From positions 44,639 to 108,638 of the forward strand of contig NZ_JAUSBN010000007.1 in the NCBI RefSeq assembly GCF_030651995.1: DNA of 64,000 bases, read 5' to 3'. Shown here in pieces: positions 1 to 7,121 of this stretch. Under the pieces are notes generated by a model. The model had not been told where the DNA came from. It did no database searches and worked only from the letters and a program-made list of their open reading frames with translations. This DNA comes from Reyranella sp. Lineage in GTDB: Bacteria; Pseudomonadota; Alphaproteobacteria; Reyranellales; Reyranellaceae. The position numbers and the translations under genes were made by a program. Every line of letters starts with the position of its first letter. The first letter of the stretch is position 1.

Positions 1-293
1 GCCCAGACGGCAAAGGCAGCGAGGAAGATGCTGCACGCGGCAAGACCGGGCAGCAGAAAGGTCTGGTGGCGGATCCCTGCCCCGTTCCGCTTTTCCAACG
101 CATCGAAGAAGTCACGGTTCCAGACGTTCAGCCGGTACTGCACCAGGAGCTGCGCCACGACGCAGAGAATGAGCAGCCCGATCAGCGTCCACGGAACCCA
201 AGCCCCCTTGCCCCGGCCAAACCCCAGGGCGCTGTGCCAGAAGCGCCTGAGCGGCCCCGGCCCGACGGCCGAGACACCATCGTCCGTCCTCAT
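1..293 (-). CDS. SbmA/BacA-like ABC transporter, N-terminal part (cut by window edge)
   Basis: The reverse strand reads open from an ATG at 293 to the window edge, giving about 97 residues. A hydrophobic helix (around residues 35-52) is followed by LNVWNRDFFDALEKR and then a second hydrophobic stretch. The pattern 'R-L-N-x-W-N-R-D-F-F-D-A-L' is characteristic of the SbmA/BacA/YddA group of inner-membrane transporters (COG4178: membrane domain usually fused to an ATPase). Substrates in the family include peptides and vitamin B12. The start codon overlaps the glucokinase stop (ATGA), so it is probably the last gene of the ADH/glucosidase/glucokinase operon. The ATPase half is outside the window. 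Confidence 0.75.
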   Translation of the reverse strand, partial: MRTDDGVSAVGPGPLRRFWHSALGFGRGKGAWVPWTLIGLLILCVVAQLLVQYRLNVWNRDFFDALEKRNGAGIRHQTFLLPGLAACSIFLAAFAVW

Positions 294-1237
294 CAGGCCC
301 CCCGGGCCGCCAGCGCCGCCAGGCCAAGGAAGGTCGGCTCCAGCCGAACGATGACGGCGGTGGGAATTTGATCGACATACCCGGCGAAGCGGCCCTTCGC
401 GGCGAAGCGCTTTCGAAACGACGAATCCCGAAGAACAGGGACGATGTGAGGCGCAATCCCTCCGCCGATCAGCACCCCGCCGCGGGCCGCGAACGTGAGT
501 GCCATGTCGCCCGCGAACGATCCCAGAAACCCGCAGAACAGTTCGAGCGCGCCAGCGTAGCGGGGCGCGGTGCCGGAAAGCGCGCCCCGGACGATCTCCT
601 CTGGCGTCGGAGTCCCCGGCGCGTGGCCGTCCTGCACCGCCAGCACCGCGTGCAGGTTCACCAGTCCGGCACCCGACAGGACCCGCTCGGCAGAGACATG
701 GCCGAAGCGCTTGCGCAGCCCCGCCAGGATCGCGTCGTCGCCGGCGTCGCTCGCCGCAAGCGTCGTGTGCCCGGCTTCGCTGGCCGCGACGCGTGCAACG
801 GCGCCGGGAAGATGGCAGGAGAGGCCGAGACCGGTCCCCGGCGCGATGACTACGACGGGCTCGCCCATTACGGCGCTTCCCTCGCCGACCGCCACGACAT
901 CGTCGGGACCGAACTGCGGCACGGCCCAGGCCAGGGCCTCGAGGTCGTTGACCAGACGGACCGACCGCAGGTGCAGCGATTGCCGGAGGCTTTCGGCGTC
1001 CAGCGTCCAGGCGGCATTGGTGAGTTTGCAGCGGCCGCCCGAGACGGGACCGGCCGCGGCGATCACCGCGCGGTCCACGACCGTGCCCTCCGGCTGCCCG
1101 TTGAGAAAGTGATGCGCGGCGTAATGCATGCTGGCGTAGGCGCCGGTGCGCAGCGATTCGATCGGCCCCACCTGCCCGTCCGCGAGCAAGGCAAAACGGG
1201 TGCGCGTACCCCCGACATCGGCGAGGAGGCAGCTCAC
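293..1237 (-). CDS. glk: Glucokinase
   Basis: A 314-residue protein, normal for bacterial hexameric-type Glk (about 320). It phosphorylates glucose with ATP in the cytoplasm. The N-terminal LLADVGGTRTRFALL is the phosphate-1 loop. VNDLEALAWAVPQF carries the conserved Asn-Asp region, VIAPGTGLGLS is the Gly-Thr-Gly loop, and EAGHTTLA plus GGVLIGGGIAPHI are further family blocks. I chose the GTG at 1237, which overlaps the beta-glucosidase stop codon and begins directly with the family's usual N terminus. A frame continues upstream but only as antisense-like sequence inside the glucosidase gene. Overlap at both ends implies translational coupling: glucosidase releases glucose and Glk traps it as glucose-6-phosphate. 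Confidence 0.9.
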   Translation of the reverse strand: MSCLLADVGGTRTRFALLADGQVGPIESLRTGAYASMHYAAHHFLNGQPEGTVVDRAVIAAAGPVSGGRCKLTNAAWTLDAESLRQSLHLRSVRLVNDLEALAWAVPQFGPDDVVAVGEGSAVMGEPVVVIAPGTGLGLSCHLPGAVARVAASEAGHTTLAASDAGDDAILAGLRKRFGHVSAERVLSGAGLVNLHAVLAVQDGHAPGTPTPEEIVRGALSGTAPRYAGALELFCGFLGSFAGDMALTFAARGGVLIGGGIAPHIVPVLRDSSFRKRFAAKGRFAGYVDQIPTAVIVRLEPTFLGLAALAARGA

Positions 1238-2619
1238 GACACCCTGCCGCGAATTTGGGCGGCGATGGTCGCCTTGTACCAACGTGCCGAGGCCTTGGGG
1301 ATGCGGCGCTGCGTGGGATAGTCCACGCGGACGAGCCCGAAGCGGTTGGCATAACCCGCACCCCACTCGAAGTTGTCGAGCAGCGACCAGACGAAATAGC
1401 CCCGCACGTCGGCGCCGAAGGTGACGGCCTCTTCGAGCGCATCGATGTAGCGCGACAGATAAGCGATGCGCTCGACGTCGTTCACCGCCCCCGAGGCATC
1501 GCCGCTCTCCTCCGCGCCGGCGCCGTTCTCCGTCACGTAGATCGGCAGCCGATACCGGTCGCAGGCGTCGAGCAGCGTGTCCCTGAAGGCTTCGGGATCG
1601 ATCTGCCATCCGATCGGCGATCGCGGAACGTCGGCCGGCGCGTCGCTCCAGGCGAATCCCAGGCGCGACTTGGCGTCGGCCCGGGCGTAGATCGGCGAAT
1701 AGTGGTTGATGCCGAGCCAGTCGATGGGGCGCCGGATCCGGTCCATGTCGCCTTCCTGGACGAAGGGCGCGATCCGCGCGGCGAGCCGCTCGGGATAGGC
1801 TCCGCGAACCTGCGGATCTGCGAAGGCACGGTTCCAGTAGTCGTCCAGCAGGGCGGCCGCAGCACGGTCCGCTTCCGTCGGATCGACCGGCCGCACCGGC
1901 TGCAGGTTGCAGATGGTTCCGAGCGACGCGCCAGGCAGGTAGGCCCGAAGCACGTCGATCGCCGCGCCGTGCGCCAGGTTCACGTGGTGGATCGCGGCAT
2001 GGTGCTGCGCGGCATCGTCGACCGCCGGTGGATGCCAGCCGAACGCATAGCCGAACAGACTGAAGACGCCCGGCTCGTTGAAGGTCGCAAACCGCTTCAC
2101 ACGATCGCCCAACCGGCTCGCCACCAGACGGGCATAGTCCGCGAACCAGCCCGCAATGTCTCTATTGGCCCACCCCCCTCGATCCTGGAGCGCCTGCGGC
2201 AGGTCCCAATGGTACAGGCAGACCCAGGGCTCGATTCCCGCGGCGAGCAGCCCGTCGACGAGCCGGTCGTAGAAGGCAATCCCGCGCTCGTTTATGGCGC
2301 CGCGGCCGTCCGGCAACACACGCGGCCAGGCGATCGAGAAGCGATAGGCGCCCACACCCATGTCGCGCATCAGGGCGATGTCCTCGGCGTACCGATGATA
2401 GTGATCGCAGGCGACATCCCCGGTATCGCCGTTGGCGATCCTCCCGGGCTCGTGGGAAAACCCGTCCCAGACGCTGGGACCGCGCCCCTCGTCCCGGGCC
2501 GCGCCCTCAATCTGGTAGGACGAAGTCGAGACACCCCACAGGAAGTCAGGACGCAACAGGCGCCGGCCCGGCAGCGAAGGCACGGCCGGACCGTCGAAGC
2601 CGGAAGGAGGACTGACCAT
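1234..2619 (-). CDS. Family 1 glycoside hydrolase (beta-glucosidase)
   Basis: A 461-residue single-domain (beta/alpha)8 enzyme of GH1 size. It is a retaining enzyme that hydrolyses terminal beta-D-glucosides. The acid/base motif TFNEP is present (Glu182), and the nucleophile motif VTENG is present (Glu364). The N-terminal block FLWGVSTSSYQIEGAARDEGRGPSVWD is the family signature region. No signal peptide is visible, so a cytoplasmic enzyme is expected, acting on imported cellobiose-like sugars or glycosides. It lies 15 bp after the alcohol dehydrogenase and overlaps glucokinase. Substrate range (glucosidase versus galactosidase or fucosidase) cannot be read from the sequence. Confidence 0.93.
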   Translation of the reverse strand: MVSPPSGFDGPAVPSLPGRRLLRPDFLWGVSTSSYQIEGAARDEGRGPSVWDGFSHEPGRIANGDTGDVACDHYHRYAEDIALMRDMGVGAYRFSIAWPRVLPDGRGAINERGIAFYDRLVDGLLAAGIEPWVCLYHWDLPQALQDRGGWANRDIAGWFADYARLVASRLGDRVKRFATFNEPGVFSLFGYAFGWHPPAVDDAAQHHAAIHHVNLAHGAAIDVLRAYLPGASLGTICNLQPVRPVDPTEADRAAAALLDDYWNRAFADPQVRGAYPERLAARIAPFVQEGDMDRIRRPIDWLGINHYSPIYARADAKSRLGFAWSDAPADVPRSPIGWQIDPEAFRDTLLDACDRYRLPIYVTENGAGAEESGDASGAVNDVERIAYLSRYIDALEEAVTFGADVRGYFVWSLLDNFEWGAGYANRFGLVRVDYPTQRRIPKASARWYKATIAAQIRGRVS

Positions 2620-2634
2620 CGGAATGGCTCCGAA

Positions 2635-3708
2635 TCACGGTGTGAGGGCGACCTTGAGAACCCCGTCGCGCTGATGCGCGAAAAGGTCGTAGGCCTGCTC
2701 GATGTCGGCGAGCTTGAAACGGTGCGTCACCAGCGCGCCCAGGTCGGCTCGCCCTGCCGCGATGACGTTCATCAGCCGCCGCATGCGCTCCTTCCCTCCC
2801 GGACAGAGCGACGTGACGATCTTGTTGTCGCCCAGGCCCGCCGTGAAGGCATCGAGCGGGATGCGCAGGTCGGACGAATAGACGCCGAGGCTCGAGAGCG
2901 TACCGCCCGGCCGCAGAACGCGAAGCGCGTTCTCGAAGGTCTGCTGCGTCCCCAGCGCCTCGATCGCGACGTCGACGCCGCGGCCGGCCGTGAGTTCGCG
3001 GATCGCCGCCACCGGATCGCCCTTCTTGAAATCGACGACATGGTCGATCCCCAGCTTGCGCGCGACAGCCAGCCGTTCCGGCACCGTGTCGACGCCGATC
3101 ACCGTGGTGGCGCCCATCAGCCGGGCGCCCAACGCGGCGCAGAGGCCGATCGGACCGAGAGCGAAGACCGCCACGATGTCGCCGATGCGGACGCTGCCGC
3201 TCTCGGCGCCGGCGAAGCCCGTCGACATGATGTCGGGACACATCAGCACCTGCTCGTCGGTAAGGTTCGACGGGACCGGCGCGAGATTGGTCATCGCATC
3301 CGGCACGAGGACGAACTCGGCCTGGCAGCCGTCGATCGTGTTGCCGAAGCGCCAGCCGCCCGCCGGCCTGAAGCCATGCCGCGTGCCCGGTCCGTCCTGC
3401 GAATGCGCGCCGCAGAGACAGGCGTAGCTGTGACCGCTCGGGGTGATGGCGCCGGCGATCACGCGCTGGCCTTCCTTGTAGCCTTGGACCTGCGATCCGA
3501 GCTTCTCGATAATCCCGACCGGCTCGTGGCCGACGATCAACCCCTTGGCGACGGGGTATTCCCCGCGAAGGATGTGCACGTCGGTGCCGCAGATCGTCGT
3601 CGTGCTGATCCGCACCAGCGCATCCAGGGGACCGACATCGGGCACCGGTCGCGACTCAAGGACGATCCGGCCCGGCTCGGCAAACACAGCCGCCATCATC
3701 TTTGGCAT
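2635..3708 (-). CDS. Zinc-dependent NAD(P) alcohol dehydrogenase
   Basis: A 357-residue medium-chain dehydrogenase that interconverts alcohols and aldehydes or ketones. Catalytic zinc ligands appear as Cys in ICGTD, His-Glu in VGHEPVG, and Asp in CPDIMSTGF. The nucleotide fold is VFALGPIGL. GGWRFGNTIDG and SLCPGGKERMRRLM resemble the Thermoanaerobacter brockii/Clostridium secondary-alcohol dehydrogenase group. That group lacks the classical four-cysteine structural zinc lobe, which is also not seen here. The ATG at 3708 has GGAGGA about 6 nt upstream; the frame extends further upstream without a better start. It is first in an operon with GH1, glk and the ABC transporter. An anaerobox lies in the divergent upstream region. 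A fermentative redox role is an inference. Confidence 0.88.
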   Translation of the reverse strand: MPKMMAAVFAEPGRIVLESRPVPDVGPLDALVRISTTTICGTDVHILRGEYPVAKGLIVGHEPVGIIEKLGSQVQGYKEGQRVIAGAITPSGHSYACLCGAHSQDGPGTRHGFRPAGGWRFGNTIDGCQAEFVLVPDAMTNLAPVPSNLTDEQVLMCPDIMSTGFAGAESGSVRIGDIVAVFALGPIGLCAALGARLMGATTVIGVDTVPERLAVARKLGIDHVVDFKKGDPVAAIRELTAGRGVDVAIEALGTQQTFENALRVLRPGGTLSSLGVYSSDLRIPLDAFTAGLGDNKIVTSLCPGGKERMRRLMNVIAAGRADLGALVTHRFKLADIEQAYDLFAHQRDGVLKVALTP

Positions 3709-3799
3709 GGGTTCCTCCGTTGTTCGTCCGCACGGTAAGCGCGAGGGACGGTCGGAGAATTGATATGCCTCAAGCCATGTTGCCCCACTCGGTCGATCC

Positions 3800-3813
3800 T
3801 TGATCTGGATCAT
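3800..3813. promoter_or_regulatory. FNR/FixK-type box TTGATCTGGATCAT
   Basis: The site matches TTGAT-N4-ATCAA with one end mismatch. It lies between the divergent alcohol dehydrogenase (start 3708) and TPR gene (start 3846). On the plus strand a -10-like TAGATC begins 35 bp after the start of the box (3835-3840), as for other boxes in this window. Confidence 0.8.
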
Positions 3814-3845
3814 GTTGCGCCGGGCGAGCGCTGGTAGATCAGGGC

Positions 3846-4583
3846 ATGATCAGGCAATGGGCCCTCCTGTCGATCCTGTCGGGCGCGCTTTGCACCGCGG
3901 CCGCCGAGGCACCGCACGCGCAAGGCTACGAGGCGTTCTATCGGAAGTGCTACGAGGATGCCGCATCCGAACAGTTGATCATCAGCTGCACGGCCGTCAT
4001 CTCGCGAGGGCTGGTCGACAGGAACGACCTGGCAACGGCCTACAAGAATCGTGGCAACGCCTACGACGACAAGGGCCAGTACGAACAGGCTCTGGAGGAT
4101 TACGCCCGGGCCGTCGAGACCAATCCGCAGGACGCGGAGGCGTTCAACAGTCGGGGCACGACCTATATCGCCCTGGAACGCTACAGGTTGGCGGTCGACG
4201 ACTTCGATCAGGCCATCCGGATCAATCCCTCGAGCCCGGTCGCCCTTGGAAACCGGTGCTTTGCAAAGGCCGTCCTGGGAGAACTCGAACAGGCCCTGTC
4301 GGACTGCAACGAGGCTCTTCGCATCAAGCGCAAGTATCCCGCCGCCTATGCGTCCCGCGCCATCACCTACCTGAAGCTGAAGCGTTACGACGACGCCATC
4401 GCGGACTACACGGCGCTGCTCAAGACCCAGCCTGAAAATCCCTACGCGTTGTTCGGCCGGGGCGTGGCCAGGCGCATGAAGGGAGATGCGCGAGGCGGTG
4501 ACGGGGACGTCGCGGCGGCGGCATCGATCAAGCCGGACATCGCCGAACACATGGCCAGGCGCGGGATCGCGCCTGGGGAGTAG
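3846..4583 (+). CDS. Secreted/periplasmic TPR repeat protein
   Basis: A 245-residue protein with a probable signal peptide (residues 1-25, ending near AHAQG). Four to five tetratricopeptide repeats follow from about residue 60 to 235, with typical pieces AYKNRGNAYDDKGQYEQALEDY, AFNSRGTTYIALERY and AYASRAITYLKLKRYDDAI. TPR arrays mediate protein-protein contacts; the partner is unknown. A FNR/FixK-type box lies just upstream. The predicted -10 (3835-3840) ends only 5 nt before the ATG, so the transcript may be leaderless, or the true start may be further in. The gene is followed by the convergent HdeD-like gene after 6 bp. Confidence 0.85.
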   Translation: MIRQWALLSILSGALCTAAAEAPHAQGYEAFYRKCYEDAASEQLIISCTAVISRGLVDRNDLATAYKNRGNAYDDKGQYEQALEDYARAVETNPQDAEAFNSRGTTYIALERYRLAVDDFDQAIRINPSSPVALGNRCFAKAVLGELEQALSDCNEALRIKRKYPAAYASRAITYLKLKRYDDAIADYTALLKTQPENPYALFGRGVARRMKGDARGGDGDVAAAASIKPDIAEHMARRGIAPGE

Positions 4584-4589
4584 CGATCG

Positions 4590-5171
4590 CTACGGTGTCG
4601 TCCGGCGCAACCAATAGCCTACGCTCACGAGCAGGCTGCCAACCGCCGCCGCGAACCATCCGACCAACCAGAGCAAGGCCTCCGCCCGAAGGTTCGGCCA
4701 GAAGGCCAAAGCCAGCCCGAACAGAAGCGCGCCCAGTCCATCGAGCACCAATATCCAATTGCCATCAACCGCCTTGCGCAGCTCGAGCGCAGCCCAGACC
4801 TGCATCGCCCCGATCGTGATCGCCCAGATGGAGATGATCCCGACCAGATGCGCGGTGACGTCGTCGAGCGCAAACAGCGTGCCACCGGCACAGACCAGCC
4901 CGGCCGATCCGATCAGGCCCAGCCAGAGCCGCGGTGCACCACTCCTCCCGCGGATCGCGGCAACCAGGGCTAGAACACCGTCGACAAGGGAATAGCCACC
5001 CCAGAGCATCGCCAGACCGGTAATGGTGAGCCTGGGCCAGAAGAAGACGAGAAACGCAAAGAGCAGGGCCGCCACGCCGCGCAGCAACAGCAGGCGGCTG
5101 TAATCGGACGCCACGTCCTCGAAGGCCTCTCCATCCGAGCCCGTGGTGATCTGACCCGGCAGTTGGTTCAT
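4590..5171 (-). CDS. HdeD-like membrane protein (DUF308)
   Basis: A 193-residue integral membrane protein with six predicted hydrophobic helices. A polar N terminus of about 20 residues precedes LLLLRGVAALLFAFLVFFWP. The later pattern of paired helices with FWP and GLALAFWPN is typical of the HdeD/DUF308 family, whose E. coli member is linked to acid stress. The molecular function is unknown. The frame runs open to 5330, but the ATG at 5171 begins the recognisable protein. The divergent region upstream holds two FNR/FixK-type boxes (5263-5276 and 5295-5308), which suggests low-oxygen induction shared with the small membrane protein/cytochrome genes on the other strand. Confidence 0.82.
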   Translation of the reverse strand: MNQLPGQITTGSDGEAFEDVASDYSRLLLLRGVAALLFAFLVFFWPRLTITGLAMLWGGYSLVDGVLALVAAIRGRSGAPRLWLGLIGSAGLVCAGGTLFALDDVTAHLVGIISIWAITIGAMQVWAALELRKAVDGNWILVLDGLGALLFGLALAFWPNLRAEALLWLVGWFAAAVGSLLVSVGYWLRRTTP

Positions 5172-5262
5172 GCGACGCTTTCCAGAAAGACTCAGCCGAC
5201 GGCAATGGATATTGCCGCACTCGACGATGAAGTGAGTCAACTGGGAAAAGCCACATGAGGCC

Positions 5263-5276
5263 GTGATCCAGATCAA
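5263..5276. promoter_or_regulatory. FNR/FixK-type box GTGATCCAGATCAA
   Basis: One mismatch to TTGAT-N4-ATCAA. It lies in the divergent region between the HdeD-like gene (start 5171) and the small membrane protein (start 5425). By position it is the better candidate for the minus-strand gene. Confidence 0.7.
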
Positions 5277-5294
5277 GTCAGCGCGGGTGCCTGT

Positions 5295-5308
5295 TTGATC
5301 TGGAACAA
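5295..5308. promoter_or_regulatory. FNR/FixK-type box TTGATCTGGAACAA
   Basis: One mismatch to TTGAT-N4-ATCAA. Its centre is 32 bp from that of the box at 5263-5276, about three DNA turns. It probably serves the plus-strand genes at 5425 and 5724. No obvious -10 sits at the 35-36 bp offset seen elsewhere. Confidence 0.65.
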
Positions 5309-5424
5309 GGCGCCCGGAGCGAAACTCCAATGAACTGGCCGCCGAGACGATCCTGGTCTAGGGAGTCAGTGTGCCGTGTCGACTTCACCACCTGAAGCCG
5401 AACGATCGGGGAGGAACGACTGAA

Positions 5425-5682
5425 ATGGGCTCCGGACGGGCATTGATCACGCTGTGGCTGGTCGGCAGCGCCATGTCGTGGATCGGCTGGATGCTCTTCA
5501 TTAACATGTCGTGCGTTCGCCAGGTCGACGGCCGCCTGTTGTGCCAGACGGAGCGGACGTGGCTCGCCTTCCTGTCGCGCTCATCGAGGGACCCCCTCGA
5601 GGTCGCCTTGATGGGGCTGATTCCGGCGCTGTTGGTGCTGGTCGTCGGGATCGCGCTTTTCCGGGCCATGCGGCGTTCCTGA
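5425..5682 (+). CDS. Small two-helix membrane protein, unknown function
   Basis: An 85-residue protein with two hydrophobic helices (about residues 6-25 and 60-78). A polar loop between them contains two cysteines (NMSCVRQVDGRLLCQTER) and would face the periplasm if the N terminus is cytoplasmic. I do not recognise a family. The ATG at 5425 has GGGAGGA about 9 nt upstream and is preferred over an ATG at 5371 in the same frame. It is followed 41 bp later by a cytochrome c gene and preceded by two FNR/FixK-type boxes, so it may be part of a low-oxygen respiratory pair. The two loop cysteines could form a disulfide; this is an inference. Confidence 0.65.
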   Translation: MGSGRALITLWLVGSAMSWIGWMLFINMSCVRQVDGRLLCQTERTWLAFLSRSSRDPLEVALMGLIPALLVLVVGIALFRAMRRS

Positions 5683-5723
5683 GCGGGCCCGATCGTCACG
5701 CCCTTTGGATCATGGAGGAGTCT

Positions 5724-6023
5724 ATGAAGCGACTAGTCGCCCTGCTGCTCGTTCTCCTGCCACTGCCTGCGGCGGCGCAAGGCCCCGGCTATGGCGCGGC
5801 CCTGGCCCAGCGCTGGTGCATGGCCTGCCACATCGTCGAGCCCGCGCCCAAGACCGCCAGCGCAAATGGCATTCCGAGCTTCTCCGCCATCGCGGCCAAG
5901 CCCACGGCCAACGCCGAGCAGCTCAAGGCCTATCTCTCGACGGGACACACGCGCATGCCCGACTTCTCGCTCAGCAATCGGGAGCGTCAGGCCTTGGTGG
6001 ACTACATTTTGAGCCTTCGTTAG
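5724..6023 (+). CDS. Small periplasmic c-type cytochrome
   Basis: A 99-residue monoheme cytochrome c. A signal peptide (residues 1-19, ending AAAQG) is followed by the heme attachment site CMACH (Cys32, Cys35, His36). A probable axial Met is in RMPDFSL near residue 76. Mature size is about 80 residues, a normal class I cytochrome. It would carry electrons in the periplasm, possibly to the cbb3 oxidase encoded about 15 kb away. The start at 5724 has GGAGGAG immediately upstream; a longer frame from 5511 lacks a plausible start. It is probably co-transcribed with the 85-residue membrane protein under the boxes at 5263-5308. Confidence 0.9.
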   Translation: MKRLVALLLVLLPLPAAAQGPGYGAALAQRWCMACHIVEPAPKTASANGIPSFSAIAAKPTANAEQLKAYLSTGHTRMPDFSLSNRERQALVDYILSLR

Positions 6024-6054
6024 CTCGCGTGAACGGCGGCTTCGCGATACGGCC

Positions 6055-6414
6055 TTATCCCAGAAGCTGGGTCGTCTGCTGGGCCTCGGGCGTCGCGCCG
6101 GAAAGGGTCACGCTGGTGACCAGCTCAGCCAGTCGCTTGGCTTCCTCGGAATAGTCTTCGGCGGCACGAACGCTCCAGGCGCCCTGAGCCTGCCACACGC
6201 TCGCGGCGTCTCGCGCCGACAGCAGCGTCAGCCAGGTCGAAAGATTGTCCTTGAGGCGCCGCTCGGCGAACTGCGAAACCTCGCTCTGCCAGGCCGTACC
6301 GGCCGCCGCCCATTCCTCGAAGCAGTCGGCATAGGTCGATAGTGCCGAATTCCACATGTTGCTCGCCGGCAGTGACTCCACGCTCGGCAGCTTGTCCGTG
6401 TGCATGTCGTTCAT
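6055..6414 (-). CDS. Phasin-like protein
   Basis: A 119-residue, mostly helical protein without signal peptide or membrane helices. The spacing of hydrophobic residues and blocks such as DCFEEWAAAGTAWQSEVSQFAERRLKDNLS and AARDAASVWQAQGAWSVRAAEDY resembles the Phasin_2 family, which coats polyhydroxyalkanoate granules or acts as a small helical stress protein. The start at 6414 has GGAGGGTGAG just before the ATG. Upstream on this strand are a perfect TTGATCTGCATCAA box (6465-6478) and a -10-like TACAGT (6437-6442). Strong low-oxygen induction is therefore expected, fitting PHA metabolism as an electron sink. Binding to PHA is not shown. Confidence 0.75.
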   Translation of the reverse strand: MNDMHTDKLPSVESLPASNMWNSALSTYADCFEEWAAAGTAWQSEVSQFAERRLKDNLSTWLTLLSARDAASVWQAQGAWSVRAAEDYSEEAKRLAELVTSVTLSGATPEAQQTTQLLG

Positions 6415-6464
6415 CTCACCCTCCGCATCCGAGGCAACTGTAGGCGCAAAGGGAGCCCGCTCCG

Positions 6465-6478
6465 TTGATCTGCATCAA
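6465..6478. promoter_or_regulatory. Perfect FNR/FixK-type box TTGATCTGCATCAA
   Basis: Perfect match to TTGAT-N4-ATCAA. On the minus strand the -10-like hexamer TACAGT (6437-6442) begins 36 bp from the outer edge of the box, so this box most likely drives the phasin-like gene. Confidence 0.88.
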
Positions 6479-6489
6479 CGTCGAGGGGC

Positions 6490-6503
6490 TTGATGCAGAT
6501 CAA
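6490..6503. promoter_or_regulatory. Perfect FNR/FixK-type box TTGATGCAGATCAA
   Basis: Perfect match to TTGAT-N4-ATCAA, 25 bp centre to centre from the box at 6465-6478. On the plus strand TAGCTT (6526-6531) is a -10-like hexamer 36 bp after the box start, so this box most likely drives the DUF992 gene. Confidence 0.88.
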
Positions 6504-6572
6504 CGCTCCTTCAGAGTCGTCGCCCTAGCTTGAAGACTGCGGAGCCCTTTCCGCCTGCCCAGGAGACAAGCG

Positions 6573-7052
6573 ATGAACATGTATGCTGCTGCCCTCACGG
6601 CAGCGCTCTCCATTCTTCCCTTCGGTCTTGGGGCGCAAGCGCAGTCGGCTCCCAAAGGCGTGAATGTCGGTTCGCTGACCTGCACGGTCACCGGAGGAGT
6701 CGGATTCGTGTTTGGATCCTCGAAGGATCTCGACTGCATCCTCGCCAAGACCGACGGCACCGCGGACCACTACACGGGCACCATCAAGAAGTACGGCGTC
6801 GATCTCGGCTTCACCAAGCAGGGCCACGTCGTGTGGCTGGTCTTCGCCCCCGGCCAGGTCGCGAAGGGTGCCCTCGCGGGCGACTATGTCGGTCCGACGG
6901 CCAGTGCCTCGGTCGGCGTGGGCGCGGGCGCCAATGTCCTGATCGGCGGCGGCAACAAGCAGGTCAGCCTGCAACCGGTCAGCGTCGAGGGCAATGTGGG
7001 CCTCAACGTCGCCGCTGGACTGGCCGAGGTCACGCTCAAGGCGGCCAAGTAA
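6573..7052 (+). CDS. DUF992 secreted protein
   Basis: A 159-residue protein with a signal peptide (residues 1-23, ending AQAQS). The DUF992 pattern follows: VGSLTCTVTGGVGFVFGSSKDLDC, then YTGTIKKYGVDLGFT, then LAGDYVGPTASASVGVGAGANVLIGG, then LQPVSVEGNVGLNVAAG. Two cysteines (in SLTC and DLDC) could pair in the periplasm. The family is confined largely to alphaproteobacteria, and its function is unknown to me. Glycine-rich late repeats suggest a beta-structured envelope protein. It has its own perfect FNR/FixK box and -10, so it belongs to the low-oxygen regulon. The start at 6573 follows a GGAGA motif. Confidence 0.88.
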   Translation: MNMYAAALTAALSILPFGLGAQAQSAPKGVNVGSLTCTVTGGVGFVFGSSKDLDCILAKTDGTADHYTGTIKKYGVDLGFTKQGHVVWLVFAPGQVAKGALAGDYVGPTASASVGVGAGANVLIGGGNKQVSLQPVSVEGNVGLNVAAGLAEVTLKAAK

Positions 7053-7121
7053 ACACCCGACGAACTCGCAGCAGGATGCGCCCGGGCGGTTCCGGGCGTG
7101 TCCTGTTTCTGCCTTCGGCTT

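Noticed and set aside
1255..3738. Long plus-strand frame opposite ADH and beta-glucosidase
   Set aside because: It runs antisense to two clear enzyme genes that carry full catalytic motifs; no family resemblance and no ribosome site.
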